Shown in pieces: positions 44,168 through 53,007 of a DNA stretch of 64,000 nt. The stretch's first letter is position 1; each line of letters opens with the position of its first letter. The stretch is from Thiohalophilus sp046483665. Lineage in GTDB: Bacteria > Pseudomonadota > Gammaproteobacteria > UBA6429 > Thiohalophilaceae. Position numbers and translations under genes: made by a program. The notes beneath the pieces are model-generated. The model was given only the letters and a program-made list of their open reading frames with translations, was not told where the DNA came from and made no database searches. The DNA is taken from contig NZ_JAWOCR010000007.1 in the NCBI RefSeq assembly GCF_046483665.1, positions 62,001 through 126,000 on the forward strand. The letters run 5' to 3'.

Positions 44168-45481
44168 CTAGTGTAATTTGATCTCAGGCTCCACCGTGGC
44201 CCGGAAGCGATTGGCGATGGAGATCATCATGGTGCGATAAAACCCGAACAGGGCGAACTGGTGCAACTTGTAGAGCGACAGATAAACCATCCGCGCCACG
44301 AAGCCTTCGACCATGATGCTGCCGGTCAGATTCCCCATCAGGTTGCCCACGGTACTGTACTTGCCCAGCGAAACAAGCGAGCCGTAATCGCGATAGTTGA
44401 ATGACGGCAGCGGTTTACCGGCCAGGCGGCGCTTCATGCTCTTGATCAGCAGAGCGGCCTGCTGGTGCGCGGCCTGCGCCCGGGGCGGGACATTACTTTC
44501 CATCTGCGGCCAGGGACAGGCGGCGCAATCGCCCAGGGCGAAGATATTCTCATCGCGAGTACTTTGCAGGGTTTGATCGACGACCAGTTGATTGCCGCGG
44601 TTGGTTTCCAGGCCGTCGATCTCGGCGAGAAAGTCGGGCGCCTTGATGCCGGCCGCCCAGACCCTGATCGGTGCGCGGATTTCGCGGCCGCTTTCGGTAT
44701 ACAGCGCCTCGGCGGTGACTTTCACCACCCGTTCGCCCTTGAGGACCGCGATATTGAGTTTCTCCAGCTCGGCCTCGGTAGCCCGCGACAGGCGGGGCGG
44801 CAGGCCCGGCAGGATCCGGTCGGCGGCTTCGACGATGGTAATGCGTACATCGGCCGGATTGATCTGATCGATCCCGTAGGCGGTGATCAGGCGCGAGACC
44901 TTGTGTAACTGGGCGGAGAGTTCGATGCCGGTGGCGCCGCCGCCGGCGATCACCACATCCAGCTGACCCTGTTGCGGCGCATCGGGCCGGGTGCTGGCGC
45001 GCATGAAGTTCTCCAGTAACAGGTGCTGGAACGACTCGGCCTGTTGCTTGGTATCCAGAAACAGGCAGTGATCGCGTACGCCCTCGATCCCGAAATCATT
45101 ACTCACGCTGCCGACCGCCATGATCAGCGTGTCATACTGAAATTCGCGCCGGGGAATGATTTCGTTGCCGCTGGCATCCAGGGTCGGGGCCAGATAAATC
45201 GTGCGCGAGGTCCGATCCAGGCGGTCCATACGGCCGAGGCGAAACTCGAAATGGTTACGCGCGGCCTGGGCCAGGTATTCGATCTGGTTTTCGTAAGCGT
45301 CGAAGGTGCCGGCGGCCACCTCGTGCAGCAGCGGTTTCCAGATATGCGTGCGGTTGGCGTCCACCAGGGTGATGCGGGCGCGGCCTTTTTTGCCCAGGGT
45401 CTTGCCCAGACGAGTGGCCAGTTCCAGCCCGCCGGCGCCGCCGCCGACAACAATAATATGATGAAGTTGTGACTCGTTCAT
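44168..45481 (-). CDS. ndh: Type II NADH dehydrogenase (NDH-2)
   Basis: Single-subunit non-proton-pumping NADH:quinone oxidoreductase. 437 aa. Two dinucleotide-fold motifs are visible: VVGGGAGGLELATRLG (FAD) and VIAGGGATGIELSAQL (NADH). GDCAACP follows in the quinone/FAD region. The amphipathic C-terminus (VYLSLYKLHQFALFG) is the membrane anchor. Appears monocistronic. Confidence 0.93.
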   Translation of the reverse strand: MNESQLHHIIVVGGGAGGLELATRLGKTLGKKGRARITLVDANRTHIWKPLLHEVAAGTFDAYENQIEYLAQAARNHFEFRLGRMDRLDRTSRTIYLAPTLDASGNEIIPRREFQYDTLIMAVGSVSNDFGIEGVRDHCLFLDTKQQAESFQHLLLENFMRASTRPDAPQQGQLDVVIAGGGATGIELSAQLHKVSRLITAYGIDQINPADVRITIVEAADRILPGLPPRLSRATEAELEKLNIAVLKGERVVKVTAEALYTESGREIRAPIRVWAAGIKAPDFLAEIDGLETNRGNQLVVDQTLQSTRDENIFALGDCAACPWPQMESNVPPRAQAAHQQAALLIKSMKRRLAGKPLPSFNYRDYGSLVSLGKYSTVGNLMGNLTGSIMVEGFVARMVYLSLYKLHQFALFGFYRTMMISIANRFRATVEPEIKLH

Positions 45482-45581
45482 GGTCCGGTTCCGTGGCTGC
45501 TAACCGCGATTGTAACATCCGACAGGAACAGTCTGGCCCCGGCGGGACGGTCTCGTTGCAAATCGTTCAGGGAAGGGTAAA

Positions 45582-45610
45582 ACAAAAAAGCCCCCGGAAG
45601 GGGGCTTTTA
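45582..45610 (-). terminator. Terminator of tRNA-Leu
   Basis: AGCCCCC-GGAA-GGGGGCT stem with AAA/TTT extension. On the minus strand it ends in CTTTTTTG, 10 nt after the tRNA CCA. Confidence 0.92.
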
Positions 45611-45619
45611 TGAGAGAAT

Positions 45620-45706
45620 TGGTGCCGAGGAGAGGACTTGAACCTCCACGGGGTTACCCCCACTAGCACCTGAAGCTAGCGCGTCTACCAATTCCGCCAC
45701 CTCGGC
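45620..45706 (-). tRNA. tRNA-Leu (anticodon CAG)
   Basis: 87-nt class II tRNA with encoded CCA. The acceptor stem is GCCGAGG / CCTCGGC. The anticodon loop is TTCAGGT, so the anticodon is CAG (plus-strand complement 45670-45672). A long variable arm (GGGGTAACCCC) and T arm GGTTCAAGTCC are clear. It lies between convergent-free neighbours with its own promoter and terminator. Confidence 0.97.
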
Positions 45707-45719
45707 TCAGAAGCCGCGC

Positions 45720-45748
45720 ACTTTACAGAGAGTCCCAGGGATTGTCAA
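45720..45748 (-). promoter_or_regulatory. Sigma-70 promoter of tRNA-Leu
   Basis: On the minus strand TTGACA (plus 45743-45748), a 17-nt spacer, then TAAAGT (plus 45720-45725). It ends 14 nt before the mature tRNA 5' end, followed by a short GC-rich discriminator, as expected for a stable RNA promoter. Confidence 0.8.
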
Positions 45749-45841
45749 TCACAAGCGCTGCCCCGAAAAATGACGCATAATTCGCCGGTGACGAAATAGA
45801 TTGCGTCGCCGAATACAAAATAACGAGAGAAAGAAGATTCC

Positions 45842-48253
45842 ATGACCCAACGTTCTGACAAGCAAGACCCTTACGCCGAGCGCGAAGCTCAGAAATACGA
45901 AAACCCTATCCCCAGCCGTGAATACATCATGGACCTGCTCGAGCAGTCTGGTCGTCCCATGTCCCGGGAGGACCTTGCCGAGGCACTCAAGCTGGAAAGC
46001 GACGATGAACTCGAAGGACTGCGGCGCCGGCTGCGGGCCATGGAGCGCGATGGCCAGCTGTTGTTCAACCGCAAACGTGAATACGGCCTGATCAGCAAAA
46101 TGGATCTGGTGCGCGGCCGCGTGCAAGGGCATCCCGATGGTTTCGGCTTTTTAATTCCCGACGACGGCTCCGATGATCTGTTTCTTTCCGGGCGTGAGAT
46201 GCGGGTCGCCTTCCATGGGGACCGGGTCCTGGCCCGGGTGGCCGGTATCGATCGGCGTGGCCGCCGTGAAGGCGCCATCGTCGAGGTGCTGGAGCGGGCT
46301 CACAAGACCATGGTCGGCCGGCTGTTTATCGAAGGCGGCGTGGCCTTCGTGGTGCCCGATAACAAACGCATCAGCCAGGACATTCTGGTACCGACGGAGA
46401 ATCTCGGCCCGGCCGAACATAACCAGATCGTCAGCGTCGAGATCGCCCAGCCGCCGACGGCGTTCCGCCAGGCCATCGGCCGGGTCATCGAAGTGCTCGG
46501 TGATCATATGGCGCCGGGGATGGAGATCGATGTCGCGATCCGTTCCCACGGCCTGCCGCAGGTCTGGTCGCCGAAAACCGAGGCACAGATCGCCGAATTG
46601 AGCGACCAGGTCAAAGAAGAACACAAGCAGGAGTCCGGTCGCGAGGATATTCGGCATCTGCCGCTGGTGACCATCGATGGCGAGGATGCCCGCGACTTCG
46701 ACGATGCAGTCTATTGCGAACCCAACCGCAAGGGCTGGCGCCTGCTGGTGGCCATCGCCGATGTCTCGCATTATGTCGAACCCGAGTCTCCGCTGGATCA
46801 GGACGCCCAGGAGCGCGGCAACTCGGTCTATTTCCCCGAGCGCGTCATTCCCATGCTGCCGGAGATCCTCTCCAATGGTCTGTGTTCGCTGAACCCGGAA
46901 GTTGATCGCCTGTGCATGGTGTGTGACATGCAGCTGGATAAAAACGGCGTTCTCAAGGGGTACACTTTCTATCCGGGGGTCATGTATTCCCATGCGCGGC
47001 TCACCTATAACAAGGTGGCGGGAATGTTGGTCGACGAGGATGCCGAGCTGTGTCGAGAATACGCCGGGGTGCTGCCGCATCTGCATAACCTTTACCAGTT
47101 ATACCAGGCGTTGCGCGTGCGTCGCAGCAAGCGCGGCGCCATCGATTTTGATACCACCGAAACCCGCATCGTCTTCGGTGAGGATCGCAAGATCGAATCC
47201 ATCGTGCCCACCGTGCGCAACGACGCGCACAAGCTGATCGAAGAGTGCATGATTATCGCCAACGTGGCCACCGCCCGCTTCTTGCTGGAAAACAAGGTGC
47301 CGGCGCTGTATCGCGTGCACGAAGGGCCCAAGCCGGAAAAACTCGAGGCCTTGCGCGAGTTTCTCGGCGAGTTCGGACTCAAGCTCGGCGGCGGCGACAG
47401 CCCCGACGGCAAGCATTTCGCCAAACTGCTGGAGCAGATATCCGAACGTCCCGATGCCCATCTGATTCAGACCGTGATGTTGCGCACCCTCAAACAGGCG
47501 GTTTACAGCCCGGACAACCTGGGCCACTTCGGCCTGGCCTTCGATGCCTATGCCCACTTTACTTCGCCGATTCGCCGTTACCCGGATCTGCTGGTGCATC
47601 GCGCCATTCGGCATGTCATCAAGCACAAAAAAGGGGGCTTCTTGCAGCGCAAGAAACTGCCGCCGTTTCGTTATGACTCTGCCGCTATGGAAAATCTCGG
47701 CGAGCATTGCTCGCAGACCGAACGGCGCGCCGACGAAGCGACTCGTGACGCGGTCGACTGGCTCAAGTGCGAATTCATGCTCGACAAGGTGGGCGAGGAA
47801 TATAACGGCACCATCAGCAGCGTGACCAGCTTCGGCCTGTTCATCGAACTCGATGAAGTCTTTGTCGAAGGACTGGTGCACGTCACTTCACTGGAGAACG
47901 ATTATTACCATTTCGATCCGGCCCATCATCGTTTGATTGGCGAGCGTCAGCGGCAGATGTTCCGCCTCGGCGATCGCGTGCGGATCAAGCTGGCGCGGGT
48001 CGATCTGGAAGAGCGCAAGATGGACTTCATACTGCTGGAAAGCCTGACTGGTGAGACCTTCCGGGGCGAGCTGCCCGAGCGCGGCGGCAAGGGCGGTGGT
48101 CGCGGCAAGAAAACCGGCAAAAAAACCGCCGGTAAAAAACGCAGCAGTAAAAAAGCTGCCAGCGACTCTGACGAAGGCGACGGACGCAAGAAGACCGGCA
48201 AGAAAAGCGGAAAAAAATCGACCCGTCGGCGCGGCAAAAAGAAAACCGACTGA
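45842..48253 (+). CDS. rnr: Ribonuclease R
   Basis: 3'-5' exoribonuclease, 803 aa. N-terminal HTH and cold-shock domains, then the RNB catalytic core (VTIDGEDARDFDDAVYCE with active-site Asps), an S1 domain (EEYNGTISSVTSFGLFIELDEVF), and a long Lys/Gly-rich tail of about 60 residues. The tail is typical for handling structured RNA. Confidence 0.96.
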   Translation: MTQRSDKQDPYAEREAQKYENPIPSREYIMDLLEQSGRPMSREDLAEALKLESDDELEGLRRRLRAMERDGQLLFNRKREYGLISKMDLVRGRVQGHPDGFGFLIPDDGSDDLFLSGREMRVAFHGDRVLARVAGIDRRGRREGAIVEVLERAHKTMVGRLFIEGGVAFVVPDNKRISQDILVPTENLGPAEHNQIVSVEIAQPPTAFRQAIGRVIEVLGDHMAPGMEIDVAIRSHGLPQVWSPKTEAQIAELSDQVKEEHKQESGREDIRHLPLVTIDGEDARDFDDAVYCEPNRKGWRLLVAIADVSHYVEPESPLDQDAQERGNSVYFPERVIPMLPEILSNGLCSLNPEVDRLCMVCDMQLDKNGVLKGYTFYPGVMYSHARLTYNKVAGMLVDEDAELCREYAGVLPHLHNLYQLYQALRVRRSKRGAIDFDTTETRIVFGEDRKIESIVPTVRNDAHKLIEECMIIANVATARFLLENKVPALYRVHEGPKPEKLEALREFLGEFGLKLGGGDSPDGKHFAKLLEQISERPDAHLIQTVMLRTLKQAVYSPDNLGHFGLAFDAYAHFTSPIRRYPDLLVHRAIRHVIKHKKGGFLQRKKLPPFRYDSAAMENLGEHCSQTERRADEATRDAVDWLKCEFMLDKVGEEYNGTISSVTSFGLFIELDEVFVEGLVHVTSLENDYYHFDPAHHRLIGERQRQMFRLGDRVRIKLARVDLEERKMDFILLESLTGETFRGELPERGGKGGGRGKKTGKKTAGKKRSSKKAASDSDEGDGRKKTGKKSGKKSTRRRGKKKTD

Positions 48254-48271
48254 TCCCCGTCGCACCACGCC

Positions 48272-49018
48272 ATGGCAGAGAAACACCTCATCTTCGGTCT
48301 GCACGCGGTCGAGGCGGCAGTTAAACGGGACAGCGAGCATATCGAGCGGGTCTATCTGGAGCAGGCCCGCCGCGATGAGCGGGCCCGGCAACTGGAAGGC
48401 CAGATTCGCGCCGCCGGCGTGGCGCTGGAGCGGGTCAAACGGCAGGTCCTGGATGATCTGACCGACGGCCAGCGCCATCAGGGCGTCGTGGCCGAGGCCA
48501 CGCTGCCGGGCCCCGGCGATGAGCGCCAGCTGGCCCGGTTGCTCGATGAACTGAGCGAACCGCCGTTGTTACTGGTACTCGACGGGGTCCAGGATCCGCA
48601 TAACCTCGGGGCCTGCCTGCGCACCGCCGATGCCGCGGGGGTACAGGCGGTGATCGCCCCCAAAGATCGGGCCTGCGGTCTGACCAGTACCGTGCGCAAG
48701 GTGGCCAGCGGCGCGGCCGAAATCGTACCCTTCATCCAGGTCACCAATCTGGCCCGGACCCTGCGTGAGCTGCGCGAGCGGGGCATCTGGCTGGTGGGCA
48801 CCGATCTGAGTGCCGAGAGCGACCTCTACCAGGCCGACCTGGCCGGCCCGCTGGCCCTGATCATGGGTGCCGAGGAAAAAGGCCTGCGCCGCCTGACCCG
48901 CGAGCACTGCGATCAGCTGGTCAGGCTCCCCATGGTCGGCACCGTCCAGAGCCTGAATGTCTCCGTCAGTACGGGGATCTGTCTCTATGAAGCGCGGCGC
49001 CAGCGCCGTGCTTCATAG
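48272..49018 (+). CDS. rlmB: 23S rRNA (Gm2251) 2'-O-methyltransferase
   Basis: 248 aa SpoU-family methyltransferase. N-terminal RNA-binding domain, then knotted domain motifs LVLDGVQDPHNLGACLRTADAAG, LIMGAEEKGLRRLT and LPMVGTVQSLNVSVSTGICLYE. 18 nt after rnr, as in E. coli. Confidence 0.96.
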   Translation: MAEKHLIFGLHAVEAAVKRDSEHIERVYLEQARRDERARQLEGQIRAAGVALERVKRQVLDDLTDGQRHQGVVAEATLPGPGDERQLARLLDELSEPPLLLVLDGVQDPHNLGACLRTADAAGVQAVIAPKDRACGLTSTVRKVASGAAEIVPFIQVTNLARTLRELRERGIWLVGTDLSAESDLYQADLAGPLALIMGAEEKGLRRLTREHCDQLVRLPMVGTVQSLNVSVSTGICLYEARRQRRAS

Positions 49019-49040
49019 AGAATAGAGACAGGGGCTAGAT

Positions 49041-49143
49041 TCCAGCTGCCAACTGCCAACTGCCAAGGGCCAGGGGGAGGCCGGACAAAGCATAGCGGTG
49101 TCCGGCAATCTGCCCGACACCGCGGCGCTATATCGGGTCTGCC
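49041..49143. repeat. GCCAACT 7-bp array plus REP/BIME-like palindrome (copy 2)
   Basis: TCCAGCT (49041), GCCAACT (49048, 49055), GCCAAGG (49062) and GCCAGGG (49069) run in exact 7-bp phase. They continue into a REP-like pair, GCCGGACA...TGTCCGGC and GCCCGACA...TATCGGGT (49079-49143), related to 41254-41326. The element lies between rlmB and rpsF, so the ribosomal-protein genes may have their own promoter. Confidence 0.75.
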
Positions 49144-49281
49144 TATATCTGGATTGCAAAGCCCTGATCGCTCAAGTAAAATGCGCCACCTTTAAATACA
49201 ACCTGCTGGCCATAAGGTCGGTGGGGTTCCTTGCTCCACCGCGACAGGCGGGGGGCTGCCAACCGAAAGGAAGAGATGTCG

Positions 49282-49635
49282 ATGCGACACTATGAGATCG
49301 TGTTTCTGGTCCACCCTGACCAGAGTGAACAGGTTCCCGCCATGCTGGAACGTTATCGCAACCTGGTCGAAGGCAACGGGGGCAAGGTCCACCGGGTCGA
49401 GGACTGGGGCCGCCGCCAGCTGGCTTACTCCATCCAGAAAGTCCACAAGGCGCATTATGTTCTGCTGAACATCGAATGCGACCAGGCCACCCGTGATGAA
49501 CTGGAAAGTGGCTTCCGCTTTAACGACGCGGTTATTCGCAACCTGATCATCCGCCGTGATGAAGCTGTCACCGAGCCGTCCCCGATGGCGAAGAAAGACG
49601 AGCGCGAAGAAGACAGCGAGCAAAGCGCTGCTTGA
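49282..49635 (+). CDS. rpsF: 30S ribosomal protein S6
   Basis: 117 aa, MRHYEIVFLVHPDQSEQVP matches S6 precisely. ATG 49282 has AAGGA 10 nt upstream and matches the family start. ATG 49276 (two residues longer) is possible with tight spacing. The C-terminal tail is acidic (KKDEREEDSEQSAA), as in E. coli before glutamylation. Confidence 0.96.
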   Translation: MRHYEIVFLVHPDQSEQVPAMLERYRNLVEGNGGKVHRVEDWGRRQLAYSIQKVHKAHYVLLNIECDQATRDELESGFRFNDAVIRNLIIRRDEAVTEPSPMAKKDEREEDSEQSAA

Positions 49636-49672
49636 GCCCGACGTTAACCCGTTAAATTAAAGGAATCACATC

Positions 49673-49903
49673 ATGGCCCGTTTTTTCCGTCGCAAGAAGT
49701 TCTGTCGTTTTACCGCCGAAGGCATCAAGGAGATCGATTACAAGGATCTCGGTTTGCTGAAGGCCAATGTCACCGAAAGCGGCAAGATTGTGCCCAGTCG
49801 TATTACCGGCACCAAGGCCCGCTATCAGCGTCAGCTGGCCACCGCCGTCAAGCGCGCCCGTTTTCTGGCGCTGCTGCCGTACAGCGACTCGCACAAGAAC
49901 TGA
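49673..49903 (+). CDS. rpsR: 30S ribosomal protein S18
   Basis: 76 aa, ARFFRRKKFCRFTAEG... RITGTKARYQRQLATAVKRARFLALLPY. S18 is complete. AAAGGAATC precedes the ATG. priB, which sits between rpsF and rpsR in E. coli, is absent (38-nt gap). Confidence 0.97.
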   Translation: MARFFRRKKFCRFTAEGIKEIDYKDLGLLKANVTESGKIVPSRITGTKARYQRQLATAVKRARFLALLPYSDSHKN

Positions 49904-49943
49904 AAAAATCGTCTGTTCGTTCGTTGCGAACAGAGGAACTGAA

Positions 49944-50870
49944 ATGATGAAGTCGCTGGCAAGTTATGCCATGCGCGGCCCGCTGCAGGCTATCCTGGCG
50001 GTGGCCGGGTTGGCCATCGCCTCGCTGCTGTTTTTTCCGCTGAGCTGGCCGTTGAGTTATCTCAGCGGCGGGCTGGTGGCGCTGGTGGGGCTGACCCAGG
50101 CCAGCCGCGAGAGCATGCTGATCGTGCTGGGGGCCACCGCCGCGCTGGCTGTGCTGGCCCTGCTGATCGGCAGTCCGCACTTTGCCGTTGGCTATGCGCT
50201 GGTGGTCTGGTTACCGGCCTGGCTGGTGGCCCAGTGGCTGCGCCAGCGCGAGTCCCTGTCCCAGACTCTGCTGCTGTGCGGTCTGGTCGGGCTGGTCGGC
50301 ATCAGTATTATGTTCCCGCTGCTGGGCGATCCGGCCCGCTGGTGGGGCGAGTATTTCAACCAGCAGGTGATTCCGGCGCTGGAACAGGCCGGCATCGAGA
50401 TTCAGGACGAGGTTGCCCTGCGGGCGATGCTGGAGCAATCAGCCCGGCTAATGACCGGCGCCATGTTCACTTCGCTGGTGTTGAGCGCCATCATCGGCCT
50501 GCTGGTCGGGCGCAACTGGCAGGCGCGGCTGTTCGCCAGCGCCGCTCCCGGTGAGTTTCACCAGCTGCGGCTGGGAACACTGGCCGCCGGGGTGTCACTG
50601 GCCATTGTGGCGCTGGCCCAGTTTGTGGGTGGTCTGGCCGGCCAGTGGCTGGTCAATGCGGCCACCGTGGCGCTGGGGGTGTTTTTGTTTCAGGGACTGG
50701 CGGTGGGCCATGCCCTGGCCAGGCGCAGTCAGAATGCGAAGATCTGGCTGGTGGTATTGTATATTGTGCTGTTTTTTACCCTGCCCTATGGCGCGCTTGC
50801 GATCGCCATGCTGGGCATACTGGATAACTGGATTGAGCTCCGTCGCCGTTTTCCCGGGGCGGCGGGTTAA
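49944..50870 (+). CDS. DUF2232-type polytopic membrane protein
   Basis: 308 aa with about seven to eight TM helices and few charged loops. It sits between rpsR and rplI, the characteristic position of this family in many non-enteric gammaproteobacteria. Function unknown. Some DUF2232 proteins resemble S-component-like or transporter proteins, but nothing here identifies a substrate. GAGGAACTGAA precedes the ATG. Confidence 0.82.
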   Translation: MMKSLASYAMRGPLQAILAVAGLAIASLLFFPLSWPLSYLSGGLVALVGLTQASRESMLIVLGATAALAVLALLIGSPHFAVGYALVVWLPAWLVAQWLRQRESLSQTLLLCGLVGLVGISIMFPLLGDPARWWGEYFNQQVIPALEQAGIEIQDEVALRAMLEQSARLMTGAMFTSLVLSAIIGLLVGRNWQARLFASAAPGEFHQLRLGTLAAGVSLAIVALAQFVGGLAGQWLVNAATVALGVFLFQGLAVGHALARRSQNAKIWLVVLYIVLFFTLPYGALAIAMLGILDNWIELRRRFPGAAG

Positions 50871-50911
50871 TCAACCAATCACATCAAGCGACAGGCATTG
50901 AGGTCAATAAA

Positions 50912-51361
50912 ATGGAAGTCATTCTGCTGGAAAACGTAGCCAATCTCGGCACTCTGGGCGACAAGGTTAATGTGCGTCCCGGTTATGGCCGCAACTTTCT
51001 GTTGCCGCAGAAAAAAGCGGTTCCGGCCACCAAAGAGAACGTGGAAATGTTCGAAGCACGCCGCGCCGAGCTGGAAAAAGCGGCTGCCGAAGCCCTGACT
51101 GCGGCCCGGGCCCGTGCCGAAAAAATCGCCGAACTGGCTGAGGTGATTATCCGTGCCCAGGCTGGTGAAGAAGGCAAGCTGTTCGGCTCGGTGGCCGTGG
51201 CGGACATCGCCGATGCGGTGATGGCGGCCGGCGTCGAGCTGGAAAAACGCGAAGTGACCCTGCCCGAAGGGCCGATTCGCCTGACCGGCGAATACGAGAT
51301 CGAGCTGCAGTTGCACCCGGAAGTCATGCAGTCCATCAAGGTCAACGTCGAAGCCGAGTGA
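50912..51361 (+). CDS. rplI: 50S ribosomal protein L9
   Basis: 149 aa. N-terminal RNA-binding domain MEVILLENVANLGTLGDKVNVRPGYGRNFLLPQ, a long connecting helix, and a C-terminal rRNA-binding domain. A GC-rich hairpin (GGGCGGGG / CCCGCCC, 51369-51391) follows and may be a terminator. Confidence 0.97.
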   Translation: MEVILLENVANLGTLGDKVNVRPGYGRNFLLPQKKAVPATKENVEMFEARRAELEKAAAEALTAARARAEKIAELAEVIIRAQAGEEGKLFGSVAVADIADAVMAAGVELEKREVTLPEGPIRLTGEYEIELQLHPEVMQSIKVNVEAE

Positions 51362-51368
51362 TCGCCGA

Positions 51369-51400
51369 CGGGCGGGGACCTTCCCGCCCGCCGCCTCTTT
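51369..51400 (+). terminator. Probable terminator after rplI
   Basis: CGGGCGGGG-ACCTT-CCCGCCCG hairpin followed by a modest CTCTTT tail. Less T-rich than usual, so moderate confidence. Confidence 0.5.
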
Positions 51401-51606
51401 GGCAAACCTTTCGCACACCTGTAGCGTGCGATTTCCCCGTTCATTTTCCCGTTTCAATCCGTGCGCCGGATCGGTCCGATCCCGGTCAGGGTTGTGCTAT
51501 GCTCAGGGCTTCTTGCCACGGGAGCGAGGGTTCGTTTCGATGACATTCTCCGGGAGTACCGCCCGTCCGCGGCCCCGGCCATGCTGGGATAACAAGACAA
51601 ATCACC

Positions 51607-53007
51607 ATGCCTGATGCAATTTACTCGGTAACCGCCACGGATCAGGCCACCGACGCGCTCAAAATGCCGCCGCACTCTATCGAGGCGGAGCAGGCGGTGC
51701 TCGGCGGGCTGATGATCGACAACAGCAGCTGGGACCAGGTCGCGGATCAGGTTACTGAAGAGGATTTTTACCGGCGCGATCACCGCCTGATCTTCTGCGC
51801 CATCGCCGCACTGGCGAAGGAGAGCGATCCCTGCGACGTGGTCACCCTCTCAGAATGGCTGGAGCGCCATAACCAGCTGGATGCCGCCGGCGGCATGAGT
51901 TATCTGGGCGGGTTGGCCAAGAACACGCCGACTGCCGCCAATATCAAGGCCTATGCCGCCATCGTGCGGGAGCGCTCGGTACTGCGCCAGCTGACCCGGG
52001 TGGCCACCGAGATCGGCAACCTGGCCTACAACCCCGAAGGGCGCAACAGCGCCGAGGTGCTGGACCAGGCCGAGAAGGCGGTGTTCGATATCGCCGAGCA
52101 GGGTGCGCGCAACCGCTCCGGCTATGTCGGGATCAAGGATCTGCTGGTCAGGGCGGTGGATCGCATCGACGCGCTCTATCAAAGCAGCGATGCCTATACC
52201 GGCGTGCCGACCGGTTACACCGATTTTGACGATATGACTTCCGGGTTGCAGAACTCCGATCTGATCATTGTTGCCGGACGTCCCTCCATGGGAAAAACTT
52301 CCTTCGCCATGAATCTGGTGGAAAACGCCGCCATCAAGCATCAGGTGCCGGTGGCGGTGTTCAGTATGGAAATGCCCGGCGAGCAACTGGTGATGCGTAT
52401 GATGTCCTCGCTGGGACGTATCGATCAGCACAAGATTCGTACCGGCAAACTGGATGACTCGGACTGGCCGCGCCTGACCTCGGCGGTGGGTATTCTCAAC
52501 GAGGCGCAGATTTATATCGATGACACGCCGGGACTCTCCCCCATGGAGGTCCGCTCCCGCGCCCGGCGCATCAAGCGTGAACATGGTCTGGGCCTGATCG
52601 TGATCGATTATCTGCAGCTGATGCAGGTGGGGGGAAACACCGAAAATCGCGCCACCGAGATCTCCGAGATCTCGCGCAGCCTCAAGGGACTGGCCAAGGA
52701 ACTCAATGTCCCCGTGATCACGCTCTCACAGCTCAATCGCTCGCTGGAACAACGTCCCAACAAGCGCCCGGTCATGTCGGATCTGCGTGAGTCGGGTGCC
52801 ATCGAGCAGGACGCGGATATGATTGTGTTTATCTACCGCGACGAAGTGTACAACGAAGACAGCACCGATAAGGGCACTGCCGAAATTATTATCTCCAAAC
52901 AGCGTAACGGTCCCATCGGTACCGCGCGACTGACCTTCCTCGGTCAGTACACCAAGTTCGAAAACTACATTTCCGGCGACAACTATCTCGAAGGGCCCGG
53001 TGCATGA
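51607..53007 (+). CDS. dnaB: Replicative DNA helicase DnaB
   Basis: 466 aa. The N-terminal domain (PPHSIEAEQAVLGGLMID) is followed by the RecA-fold ATPase: Walker A GRPSMGKTSFAMNL, IVIDYLQLM and the arginine-finger SDLRESGAIEQDAD. No intein. The alr start overlaps its stop by 4 nt. Confidence 0.97.
   Translation: MPDAIYSVTATDQATDALKMPPHSIEAEQAVLGGLMIDNSSWDQVADQVTEEDFYRRDHRLIFCAIAALAKESDPCDVVTLSEWLERHNQLDAAGGMSYLGGLAKNTPTAANIKAYAAIVRERSVLRQLTRVATEIGNLAYNPEGRNSAEVLDQAEKAVFDIAEQGARNRSGYVGIKDLLVRAVDRIDALYQSSDAYTGVPTGYTDFDDMTSGLQNSDLIIVAGRPSMGKTSFAMNLVENAAIKHQVPVAVFSMEMPGEQLVMRMMSSLGRIDQHKIRTGKLDDSDWPRLTSAVGILNEAQIYIDDTPGLSPMEVRSRARRIKREHGLGLIVIDYLQLMQVGGNTENRATEISEISRSLKGLAKELNVPVITLSQLNRSLEQRPNKRPVMSDLRESGAIEQDADMIVFIYRDEVYNEDSTDKGTAEIIISKQRNGPIGTARLTFLGQYTKFENYISGDNYLEGPGA

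Noticed and set aside
45620..45706. tRNA-Leu as a phage or island integration site
   Set aside because: The tRNA has an intact promoter, terminator and CCA. No integrase, att-like duplication or foreign block is next to it.
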